Assembly (NCBI GenBank): GCA_964034945.1
Contig: OZ035962.1
Span: 102,188,784-102,252,783, forward strand
Origin: Chrysopilus asiliformis
Taxonomy: Eukaryota; Arthropoda; Insecta; Diptera; Rhagionidae
Direction: 5' to 3'
Length of the DNA stretch: 64,000 nucleotides
Shown here: positions 10,485 to 22,100 of the stretch, in pieces
Position numbering within the stretch: position 1 is the stretch's first letter
Layout: the number at the start of each line of letters is the position of its first letter
Notes under the pieces: generated by a model
What the model was told of the DNA's origin: nothing
Database searches by the model: none
The model's input: the letters and a program-made list of their open reading frames with translations, nothing else
Translations under genes and position numbers: made by a program

Positions 10485-13400
10485 GTGTCAAAAAAAAGAG
10501 GCAAAACTTGTATTTGACGCCCCCTTGATGCATTTATGTGTATGCTTGATCATTTTGAAAGGGTGAAGAGGTTTGTTTCAATTTTTGTTTATAACTATCT
10601 AGTGAAAAAAATCTTCGATGTGCAACAGAAATTGCGCCGCAGGCGAAACGCCTTAAAGCATGGTATCTTTTACCCGGATGCTGTCCTCTATTTAAGGACG
10701 TCCGAGAGCATTTTTCTTCCGTTTTAATTGCGTTCAGGGCAAAAAAATGGAACCCTAGAAAAATAGTAACTCGAACTCCTTTAAAAAATTCTCCCGGGTT
10801 CCTTAAATAGAGGATAATGTCTGGGGAAAAGAGGACGGGAAAGTAACCCTACCTTAAATTGACCTAACATTTGCTCGACAAGCGCACTTCTATTCTTTGT
10901 TCTTTGTGAAGTCCAATTTGACGCAGCGAACTTCCCAATGTCTCAAAATGTCTCCTAAGGCGCCGAAGCTGTCTGAGAAAAATGACGCCCTAGGTGGGCG
11001 CCTTTACACTAGAACCCAGCCTCAGTCTCTGGCCGATTAGCTTGGTGACGTAAATTTTATAACCATGTTGCCAGTTACCTGTTTGAATTTGTTGTACTCA
11101 TCTAAAAGAACCATGCCGGATTCGACAATTTTTATGCCCCCGGGGTAACTTCTGAACCAGTTCGGGTTTCACTTTCGTAGTACATCCATTGGAAAGGTAT
11201 TTTGCTCTAGTTTCATGGACATAAGCTCTTTTTTGGCGGGGAACTGCAGGGGGATGGTCAGCTGCCATCTTTAGTGGATAGTTTAGTGGATAGTGGCGAT
11301 TTGGCATTACTTTTTTTAAAAATTCGTTTATTCAAGAATCGACCGTTTTGATCATTCTATATAAGAGGTAGTCAAAATTTCTTTCACAACAAACCACCTC
11401 GAGAATTTCTCAAATTCTCATCATTGCTGAAGAACTGCAACAAAAAAGTGACTATGTTTAGGAGGATAAGAAGGCCAAAAAATGTGCCGCAGGCAAAATT
11501 GTTTGAAAAAAAATTTGTCGGTGTGTCGTACGCGAAAGTTCTCAAATATTTAGGGTCAAAAATAACCTTGAATTGACTCTAAGCCAAAGTCAACCCCAAA
11601 AATTTCAAATCTGCCCTGAAGTAGGTAACTACCAGTTTGACAACCCCATCCTGTAGTAACAATTGGGTTCCAAAAATAGTTCCCTCTTTTAAAAAAAAAC
11701 TTTTAAAGGTATTTAAAGTTAGTTTTCTGAGCTTTTAGTGACAAAAAACGGAATGAATTTCAGGGAATTCCGTAAACTAAACATAAAATCAGGCTACGAC
11801 AAGTTTATACGTCAAGAAGCCGTATTTTTAGCCCGCTTATAAGTTTAACGTTCCCCCCAAATGTTTAAATTTAAACAGAACTCACGTATAATTCAAAACC
11901 TTTTTTTTCATTTTGTTCGGAATGTCACCCATGATTATAGTTCAGTAGGCTAAAACTTTTGCTTTTCGAGCTATACTTATGTTGTCTCAGTGTAGTAAAA
12001 TAGAGAAACCCGCCCACCTTCACAACTTGTGCCAAAATATATGCCTTGAAATCCTTCTCCTTATATCACAGAATATCCAGAGACGATTGAGTTGTTCCGT
12101 TGCAGAGGTTGTTTCCGTTGCTGAAGGTGTGTTCTAATCGAATTACACTTCCAGGAGCTGCCAAATCGTTTCCTAATGTAATGAATTTCAAATTGTTAGT
12201 CATAAGATAGTGGTGCAGAAAAGGATATTTTTATGCTGCTGTCTAACATCAGAAATCTTCACCATCGTTTTTGCAGCCTTGATTCAACCTTCACTGATAT
12301 TCAACAAAATTTACCTGCAGCAATTTTCATCCCCAAACCCCAATCAAACCATTAAAATTTGAGTGGGTCTGCTTGCGCGTGGCGGATTGGATTCGAGTCG
12401 TTTTGTAGTTCGATAAGGGCTCCGGTAATTATCCTTAGCTTTAGCGAATCTCTGACGGCGAAATATTTTTATGAACTTTTTCATTGCAAAGCCGACCTGT
12501 CACAACGGGATTTTTTGATTAACTTCCCTGGACGACTTTACTGCCTTTTAACGAGGTCGTTTCCGTTAGCGTATTGGTGGTAGGTTTCACTAAAATTTTA
12601 GAGCCCCATGGAAAGGGCTGGAAGCTACAAAAAAAAACATTAAGAATTGGACCAGGCAGCAGCCAAGGGGGGCGTTTAAATTTGATGGGGCATCAGCAAT
12701 TTCCCAGAATAAGGCACGGTAGGGTGAAATTTCGCATAAAAGGGCTAAAATTGAGGCTTCTTTTTCTTCCAACATTGAAATAACTTCTTCATGCCGCCAC
12801 TCCCCACCACTTACGCAATCATCTCGCAGAGGAGAGGACACTCGAGGCAAAAGTTCACTTTGGTGGTAGTTGCTGGCTGTTTGTTCCTTTTTCATGTTTA
12901 TCGCGTATAGACGCCTTCATCTCCACACAATGGTTAGCATTAAATTTTTAATTGCACTGTCAGGAATTAGCTTTTTGTCTCTAAAAACACAATTTGATTT
13001 CGGTTGTAAACATTTTGCCCGAGAAACGTGCTAGATGAAAATTGTTTTTCATGTTTTTATCCCCTTCATTTGCCACCCTTAACAGCGAAATGAGAAGCAA
13101 ATTCACGTTTCACCGTCCACTCCAAAGAAATAAAACGTAAAACGATATAACTAAACTCACAAAATAAAATTATTTTTTATTATTTATTATTTTTTTTTCT
13201 TGTTTTGCATTGTGTTCTATTCGGATCGGTTGCGTTCATTTAGATCGTTTAATGTTTGTATTTTTAGGCATTTCATCTGACATTCTCAAGGGTTTTTATT
13301 CAGTGTTCCAGTTTTTTGACCAAATGTCCTCTAAAATGTTCGCAAATGATGTGGAAAAGGGTGAAGGGAAACATTTTAACGCCTATATTTCAACTAACTG

Positions 13401-13803
13401 GAAATAATTAAAATCTGGTGGTTTAATTTTCGTTCACTTCTTCAAACGAATTTCGAGTTAGTGCTGTACTTAAATTTTGAAAACACATTTTGCGAAAAAG
13501 ATGCTTGAGTACATAAAAAGTAATTGGATATCACCAAAAATATGTTCATCGTTTGACCAGAATGTTTATTCGAGCATGAAAATATGTAGTAAATGAAAAT
13601 ATCTCACAAAAAAATTTCTAATCTAAGGAAACGAATCGAAAAATCTGAAGCGCGGAGGTGAACTGCACATAATAAGGTGAGTGTACAGAATTCGGATCGT
13701 AGTTCGAAATGGGGATCGCCTCTCTTTATTTTTTGTCACCGTATCAAAGAATCAAAAATACTCATGCATTCTCCCCTAATTTCCGCAACTTATAGTTACA
13801 GTA
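10485..13803. other. Gene-free stretch
   Basis: Short frames (10536, 11098 minus, 12359, 12574, 12590 minus) show no domain or coherent splice structure. An imperfect inverted pair around 10684-10820 (TCCTCTATTTAAGGA and TCCTTAAATAGAGGA) hints at another old foldback element. Otherwise I see nothing. Confidence 0.4.
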
Positions 13804-13912
13804 GAGTACGTTTAAATACAACACGCGTAAATGCAAAACACTGATAAATGCAACTCGGAGTACGTTTAAATGCAACACGCGTAAATGCAAAACACTGGTA
13901 AATGCAAGTTCG
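13804..13912. repeat. Tandem duplication, about 54-bp unit, two copies
   Basis: The unit GAGTACGTTTAAATRCAACA, then CGCGTAAATGCAAAACACT and GTAAATGCAA, occurs twice head to tail with few differences. No coding role is apparent. Confidence 0.8.
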
Positions 13913-14141
13913 TGATTAAACGATCACATCGCTTGTTAAACAAACACAATAATCTCGATAATAATTTCCGGGCTTAGAGGTCATAAAAAATATGACCAAA
14001 ACATTTTTTTTTTGACGTTTCCAAATTCGAAGAGGTCATGCATGTCTACTCTGAACCCCACTAGAAGCCTGTTTTTGACATGGAAGTTGGTTCACCATCA
14101 TCAGCGCCTGCTTTACCAGCTTCCACACAGACTTAAGGTGC

Positions 14142-14775
14142 CGGTCCACATGAGAGTAAATACGCGAGTAACTCTCAAAAACTCTCGAGAGTTACTCGCA
14201 GGAGGTTGTCCCTTTGAGAATTAATTCCGGCGATTTTTCTATCGCGAGCTCTAGGAGAGTGATGCACGACTGAAAGTGGAAAGTAATCGAAATATCATCG
14301 CACTACAGGAAGGTTGCAGCAGCTGTGATTCTCCTAATTAATAATAAGAGACAAACAAAATCAGCCAAAAAAAAGTGCAGGGTTAAGTCCTGGGCACCAA
14401 TCATGTATTCCGACGCGTCTCTGTCTTTCGACTTCGACGCAGCTTTTAACTCTTGACTTCGCCATATCTGCAGCTTGAAATTTCGCACGTAACAATTTAG
14501 AAATTTTATATGGTAACAAGTTCGGAAATAGAGTTTTTAATTAAAATTGTCGAACCGGTTGTCGTCAAAAAAACTACAAAAATGAGAGAAGCAACATCTT
14601 ATCTTTTTCACACTTTTGGCGAGTTCTCGAGAGCTACTAGCGAAATTCAAACGCGGTTCGTATCTGGCGAGCTACTCTCCGAGAGTTCAGTGGGTGCGTG
14701 TCGACTAGAGAGTAGAATCACTTTTGACAGCTCGCGAGTTTCTGCGAGCGACTCTCAGAGACATGTCCAAACATT
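14142..14775. mobile_element. Probable degenerate MITE, interrupted
   Basis: The left edge (GGTCCACATGAGAGT followed by ACTCGCGAG-type words) is loosely repeated in inverse near 14700-14775 (CGCGAGTTTCTGCGAG, GACTCTCAGAGACATG). The middle holds the half-copy at 14389-14486, so one element probably landed in another. The matches are imperfect and the ends are uncertain. Confidence 0.35.
14389..14486. mobile_element. Single arm of the 10.2/28.1-kb foldback family
   Basis: It begins CCTGGGCACCAATCATG and continues through TCTCTGTCTTTCGACTTC, TTGACTTCGCCATATC and TGCAGCTTGAAATTTCG. It matches one arm of the copy at 28147-28384; the other arm is absent. Confidence 0.8.
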
Positions 14776-14886
14776 AATCAGACATGATTCAAGTATAAAT
14801 CGCTCTACCTGAGTGAGTATTTAACACGGGTATTTAACACGGGCGTGATCAATGTAGCACGAATCTGTATTTAAATCAACAACGTT

Positions 14887-15430
14887 TTTATACCCGCATG
14901 GTGAAACCAAAGGGTATACGAACTTTGCCTTACCGTTTGTAACGCCAAGATCCCGTCATCATACACAAAAATGAATTACACCAGTGTGTTTAGAATGATA
15001 ATAAAAAAATTGAATTTTGCATGTCCGTCCGTCTGTCCGTCTGTGGCGCGGATTGCGAGCTCACGGATTGAGCTAGGGACTTGAAATTTTGCGTTGATCC
15101 GTTTTTCGTAAAATGCGAGGTTAAGTTCGTTAATGGGCGAAAATGGACCATTAAGGGGGTACCCCCCATACGAACGAAAACGTTTTTTGCGAATACCTCA
15201 AAAACGGTGCATCTTATCAAAAAAGTGCAAGAACAAAAGTTATTTAGGATATAATTCTACATAAAACTCCCATACATCAAAATCCAATTGAAATAAATTT
15301 TAAAAGATCTTATTGGAAAGTTTGACTTCAAAGTGGAATTTTGGTACAACTGTTCCAATTTTGATACGAATATCACCATACGGGTCTCCAATGATTGCCA
15401 GATAGGCAATCATAGCTTTTGTTATGTTTG
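14887..15430 (+). mobile_element. Mini-me-like element, copy A
   Basis: It starts TATACCCGCATGGTGAAACC and continues AAAGGGTATA, CCTTACCGTTTGTAACG, a short GTCC/GTCT tract, GATTGAGCTAGGGACTTG and a GGGGGTACCCCCC palindrome. It closes with ATCACCATACGGG, a small ATTGCCA/AGGCAAT hairpin and a TAGCTTTTGTTATGTTT tail. The 76-aa minus-strand frame inside it is not a gene. Confidence 0.85.
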
Positions 15431-16466
15431 TTACAATCAAACAATCTCTAAAATAAAATTGCGTCAACAATGAGTCGTTAATTTATTTAAAACGCTGCAT
15501 AGTTGATTTCTTAACGTTCGTATTTAATTTCACCAAGTTCAGCGTATTGTTGATTAATCACGAGGCGTGCTTGAATCAATCAGTGATTTTGATCTCCATA
15601 TCCTAAAAATCAATCACATAATAAGTGGGTTTTCGGGCTACAAACAAGATAAAAGTGTTTTGTAAAAATAATTTTGTAAATGATTAAATAAGCGTTCATC
15701 AATGCTACATCATTTCAGTTTGGAGAGTTTTTAATTTCAAGGGCATGTCATAAAATTTACCACCATAAAACGGAATTTCCAAAATCCTGTCGAAATAATC
15801 ATATTAACGCTATTCATTTTTATAATTATCTTTATTTTTTGTATTATTGTACTGACTACAACGCTAGCTTACAAAAATTTTCAACAGCGTATAAAACATT
15901 TTTACTAAACAGAAACTTTCAAATTTCATACCTAGAATTTATATTTACACAAAATCATTTTTGCCAACATTGATTTTTCGCTCTAATTGCACAATCGTAC
16001 AATGGCTTTAAACGCCATTAGTACACATTTTATTTATGTTATTTTATTTTTTACTAATCGATTCGTTTTATTATTTATTTACTCTTTTCATAAACTTTAA
16101 TAATAATTATTTATTATTTATTCTATTAATTTATTTTGACTGTAATTTAAATTTGTTTATTAGCTTTTATCGATTATTTTGTCGTATTGTTATTTGTTTA
16201 AATTTATTTATGCTTGTTTTACTTCATCTTAGATATTTTGTTGATTATGACCAGCATTTACACTTCTGTGATCGTTTTGCCAAATGTTTGTGAAAGGACT
16301 AAATTAAGATTACTTAATTCTACGAGAATGTTATCAATTATTTTTCTTTTGTTTTGTTGTTTTCGTCGTAATATCTCCTTCTAATCTCTGTATTACTGCA
16401 CTTGTTTTTTTTATGTTGTTTAATGTTTTGTTTGTTTGTTTTTTTGCTTTTGATTTTTTTCTAATT
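15431..16466. other. AT-rich downstream region of the MCRIP gene
   Basis: No gene. This lies directly 3' of the minus-strand MCRIP stop codon. Several minus-strand AATAAA/ATAAA words (TTTATT on plus, about 16030-16170) could serve its polyadenylation. The 85-aa Phe/Leu/Tyr-rich frame at 16036-16293 is a composition artefact. Confidence 0.5.
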
Positions 16467-19152
16467 TCACAGACTTTTTGTAATATTATTGAAGAGTCGA
16501 CGGCCCCACCAAGACTCTAAATCGAAGGGTTTGAAATCGCTCAATATTGGACTTGGTGGCTCGACACAATAATAGGATGATGTTGACGAACAAGACGACG
16601 TTGACACAGGAGAACCTTCAAGAAAAGAAAACAAACACGCAAAAAAATAATTTCTTATTAAATAAAAACTCTTTGGATAAGAAATATTTATTGTACCTGG
16701 CTTGCTATCCGATGAAAGTGAGCAGCTATCGTCGTACGGATTATCGGCAACAATCATATTCCATGCTGTAAAAAAAATGTGAAACGAAAAATTAATCAAG
16801 TGTTATTTTAAATCTTTAAAGTTTGGTATTTTAGAATTAAGGAGAATCGATTTTAAGTTCGTTTCATTACAAAATTAAAAGTAAATAAAATCTGAAGCTG
16901 AAAAGGATAAAAAGTTTCCAGAAAAAAAAATGATTGAAAAAAAACAGGAAACTTTTCTTTCTGTTCGGTGCACCAGGAGACAATGCCATTAAATTCCGCC
17001 CAACCAGCCAACCGCAAGGGATACGAAATTGGAGCCTATATAAGTTTTTAGCTACTTTCAAGTCTGATAATTTCCTTTTGCTGAAAACACCGAGGCAAGG
17101 CAAGGCAAGGCCATGACGTTCATTTTGAGAATTCGTTTGGTGAACAGAAGCCAGCGCGAAATGGCAGCCGGCTTGTAAAGTTCGTTAAACGATTAAATCC
17201 GCTACTGATTTAAACTTTTCGTCTTTCGTTGAGTGGAAAACTTTTAAGCTTTATCGTACATGTGGGCGAAATGAATGTGTTCCACTTTTGCTGCTTGCTT
17301 ACTTGACATTCAACCATCCTCGATCCGCCCTTAAATATGTCTCCATTCGACTTCCGGCGCCCTCAGTTTCAATAGATAGTCAGATATATGAGTAGATGAA
17401 TAAATGGATGGCTTGGATATATGGATGGATAGATGATGCCATCTTTTCCTTCATCGTCTTTTACTTTTTCTTGTGAATAAACTCAACTCCCTTGGAATTG
17501 GGTCTAAGGAGGCCTTTCCCTCTTCCCACTCCCCTGATTTTCCTCAAAAACGATGGGAAAAGCATTTCGTTGTGTACTCTGCAACATCTGTTCGAATTCC
17601 CAAAAATGCTTTTATTTCTAACAAAAACAAAACCTTTTAAGGCAAAGTAAGTGCTGATGGTAAAACATATATTCGAGAAGGATTCCTGGTTGCGGTTTTA
17701 ACATTTTCTTTTTCTCACATTCTATTTTCCCATTTGCCATACTTGTTTCCGTTTTTCCCAGTTTTTTTTTCACAATTTTACATGTTAGCATATACGACCT
17801 TAAATTATCGAAACTTTTACAATTTTTTTCGAATAATTTGCTAATAGATAATACAGAGTGTATTCAGGAGAAAAAAGATCCATTCTCAATTTTTGGCCAA
17901 AGTGAAGTTTGCCGTTTCCATTAACCAGGAAATTTTTATTTATGCAATTTAACTACTAGGTGAATGAATTTCAATTTTTGGCATTTACTTTTTTTCCATT
18001 GCAACAAAAATATATTTTCCTCTCTCTCTTAAGCCTAAACCCCAATTACGCGTTCGTGCGTGCGGCATGATTTTGTTCTGGCATCTAGTAGTTGTCACCG
18101 CGTCTAAAAGTAGAAACTGAGCCTACTCTACGCGGCACGGACGCGGCAACGCGTCTGAGCAACGCGCAATTATACATTTACTCATTTAAATGCGTAGTTT
18201 TTACCTTCACCGCGTGGGTGCCGCACGCACGAACGCGTAATTGGGGTTTAGGCTTTAGTCAATTTGTGTTCGATTTTACTGAAAACCAAAATATGTTCGC
18301 TATTCTGGATTTCGCAATTTTGTTTTTACTCAGTTTACAATAAACGCTTGTAATTATTTTTCTAATCTCTGTCATTTAAGGTCCGACATGTTAGATAGGT
18401 CCGACATGTTAGACTAATTTAAGCCTAAACCCCAATTACGCGTTCGCGCGTGCGGCATGATTTTGTTCTGGCATCTAGTAGTTGTCACCGCGTCTAAAAG
18501 TAGAAACTGAGCCTACTCTACGCGGCAGGCACGCGGCAACGCGTCTGAGCAACACGCAATTATACATTTACTCATATATATACGTAGTTTTTACCTTCAC
18601 CGCGTGGCTGCCGCACGCGCGAACGCGTAATTGGGGTTTAGGCTTTAAACAACATGACATCTGACCTCCGTCTTCTTGTTACTTTCCTCTGTTATAGAAG
18701 GAAAGTATTGTATTCATGACGGAGATGGACTCAAGGACGGGGCAGATACAAACTTTCTGATTCTGATCATTTCTGAAATCATGAGGATGTCTGTCGGTAT
18801 GTCTGTCGGTCTGTCTGTCGGTCTGTCTGTTGGTCTGTCTGTCGGTCTGTCTGTCTGTTGGTCTGTCTGTCGATCTGTCTATCGGTCTGTCTGTCGGTCT
18901 GTCTGTCTATCGGTCTGTCTGTTTGTCTGTCTGTCTGTCAGTATGTCTGTCGGTCTGTCGGTCGGTCTGTCCGTCTGTCGATTTGTCTGTCGGTCTGTCT
19001 GTCGGTCTGTCCGTCGGACTGTCTGTCGGTCTATCTGTTGGTCTGTCTGTCGGTCTATCTGTCGGTCTGTCTGTTGGTCTGTCTGTCGGTATGTCTGTCG
19101 ATCTGTCTATCGGTCTGTCTGTCGGTCTGTCTGTCTATCGGTCTGTCTGTTG

Positions 19153-19187
<35 letters not shown>

Positions 19188-22100
19188 AGTATGTCTGTCG
19201 GTCTGTCTGTCGGTCTGTCCGTCTGTCGATTTGTCTGTCGGTCTGTCTGTCGGTCTGTCCGTCGGACTGTCTGTCGGTCTATCTGTTGGTCTGTCTGTCG
19301 GTCTATCTGTCGGTCTGTCTGTTGATCTGTCTGTCGGTCTATCTGTCGGTCTGTCTGCCCGTCTGTGTGTCGGACTGTCTGTCGGACTGTCTGTCGGTCT
19401 GTCTATTGGTCCGTCTGTCTGTTGGTCTATCTGTCGGACTGTCTGCCGGTCTGTCTGTTGGTCTGTCTGTCGGTCTGTCTGTTGGTCCGTCTGTCTATTG
19501 GTCCGTCTGTCGGTCTATCCGTCGGTCTGTCTGTCGGTCTGTCTGTCGGTCTGTCTGTCGGTCTGTCTGTCGGTCTGTCTGTCGGTCTGTCTGTCGGTCT
19601 GTCTGTCGATCTATCTGACAGTCTGTAAGTCGGCCTGTCTGTCGGTCTGTCTGTCGGTCTGTCTATCTGTCTGTCCGTCGGACTGTCTGTCGGTCTGTCT
19701 GTTGGTCTGTCTGTCGGTCTGTCTGTCTGTCGGTCTGTCTGTCGGTCTGTCTGTCGATCTATCTGACAGTCTGTAAGTCGGCCTGTCTGCTTTACGTATC
19801 TTAAATAACTCAAGAACGCGTGCCCCTGATGCCCCTAATTAAGATATCAATACAGAAAATATATCAGCCTATTTAGTAATATGTCAAGATCTCTTTCAAA
19901 TATTTAATTTCTTCTTATTGGTCATTTCGTGTGATTCCAAGTTTAAACTTCTCTACGGCACTAAATGCAAATACGCAACTAAAATGTCTTCAATTAAGGT
20001 CTCATAACAATTCTTTCTTACTATCCGCATCTATAACTTTACATTAAATTGAATTTTATGCTTGCGTCAAAATCGATGCATTCAAGTTAGCTGAAACAAA
20101 AATTACTTATCAATTACTCTTGGTCATGTATGCTTTTCCAGATAAATAAATAGTGTAGAATTTGTATGGAAAGCAAAAGCCAATTCTTTATAGTTCCAAA
20201 ACCAGTGGCGAATTTAGGAAAAATTTGAGGTCTCCATGACAATTTGAGGCTCTAAGTTGTGCAACCTTTTTTGACTCATATTCCAACTCTAGGATTTAAA
20301 AAGGTTTGTGTTTTAGAAAATCAAACTGCAAAAACAGCAAAATAATAATGCACCGCTGACGAATAAATTTTTATGACTAGTTTTAAAATACGCTATGCTC
20401 ATTTTTGAATTATGCTTAGGGTGACCAGAAGCGTCGATTGAGAATCAATTTTCCACTATATAAAAAGACAAAATCCTGTAAGCCTGCGTGGAAGCTGGTA
20501 AAGCAGGCTCTGATGACGGTGAGCCAGCTTCCATGTCAGAAAGAGGCTCTTAGTGGGGTTTCAGAGCAGACATGCCTGACCTGTTAAGAGGAATTTTTCG
20601 GATATGGAAACATCCACAGAAATTTTGTTATATTTTTTATGACCTGAAAGCCGAGTAATTCCAATAAAATTCAATGCTAAAAAGGTCGAGTAAAAACCAT
20701 GAATCAGAAGTGATTCAATGGTCAACCACAAAATATATAAAAAGACGTAAAAATGTCAACTTAAAATATTGAAAAACACGATTGAGAATCAAAATTTCTA
20801 GATAAAAGAAGCGAAGCAAGGAATAGCGGAAAGAGATTCAAGAGATGTACTAGCAAAACGAAAATCTGGATGGTTTGTTCAATGATAAATAAATAAAATA
20901 AATAAATAAAATTTTGTGGAAATGGAAAGCGAACAAAATGTGAACAAAAAATTGTTCATCTTTTCCGGGAGTATACCAGCTATTGAAAATTTTGGCAATG
21001 CTTCACGTGTCAACATCGCCTGCAGAACTTAGAAATGCCATGGGACAAGTTCATATAACTGGGATAGCTCTTCTTAGAATTTCTAGAGAAGTATATAAAT
21101 ATAACAAAAGCTAACCCCCCCCCCCCCCCTCCCCCCCTAATGGTCGATTTTTGCCCATTAACAAACTTAGCCTTGATTTTAGGAAAAACGAATCTGCGTA
21201 AAATTTCAAGTCTCTAGCTCAATCCGTACGCCCGCAATCCGCGCCACAGACGGACAGACGTACAAACGGACAGCCTAATTCTAGTACATTTTCAGATTGC
21301 ATTGCGAAGTAAAAACTTTCCTATAAAAACTGAAATTAGAACGGCAATTAGCACGCCCTTAGGCTCGCACACAAAATTTCACATGTCGTTAATTTAAAAA
21401 ACAGACTTGCGTCCAGAGTAAATTTTTCGAAATATTTCGACTGCGGCGCATTATTTTCTTTTAACTTTTGACAGTATGTAAATTTTTACGTTAAATTTCA
21501 GTGCTAATATTAAAAAAACTGTTACCGTAACTTTTTTTTTGTAATACTGCCCGCGGTTTGGTATAGAAAACTCAATGTGGCAATTGAGTTTGACAGCTTT
21601 GTTCTACATTTAGCAAATTTGTCTTTTTTTTAATAAAGACACGATGGAGGTGAAATTATTTAAATTTTCCTTATATTTCGAGAATGTTTGAACATCCCAA
21701 GTACCTCTCGGGATTCCCAAGTGATTGTGTATCATAAATGAATGGCAACATCAAACATGTCTGCGAAATGTTATTCCTATAGCATGATTTTTTTTATATT
21801 AACAGACAGAAAGAATTTTTGTAAGTAAAATGGATCAACAGTAATTGGCAGTCACAATCTGGACGTTAAAGTTTTCCTTGAATACAATTCTATATATGCT
21901 GACGTATAAGGAAATAAAAATGTTTATTTCAAACAAAATTAGTTATGATTATTCTTCTAATAAAAAATATTCGCTAGAAATTCTGTCAAATATTTGACGT
22001 ATCCATAAATCAATAAACATTGACCACAAATATGAACTATGACTATTTTCTCTAGTGATTACGAATAGTTGATTGATAAGTAAAAATATTTTGTAATTTC

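Noticed and set aside
15990..16293. 85-aa hydrophobic frame that looks like a membrane protein
   Set aside because: The sequence is extremely AT-rich (Phe/Leu/Tyr/Asn by composition) and lies in the probable 3' UTR of the minus-strand MCRIP gene.
18676..19813. Open frames up to 366 codons with Ser/Val/Cys/Leu repeats across the GTCY array, and the opposite Thr/Asp/Arg-rich frame
   Set aside because: A tetranucleotide repeat without stop words keeps every frame open. Three overlapping plus frames and one minus frame are all open, and there is no other coding sign.
18679..19821. CRISPR-like or satellite array of regular spacers
   Set aside because: There are no unique spacers of constant length; it is a microsatellite in a eukaryotic intron.
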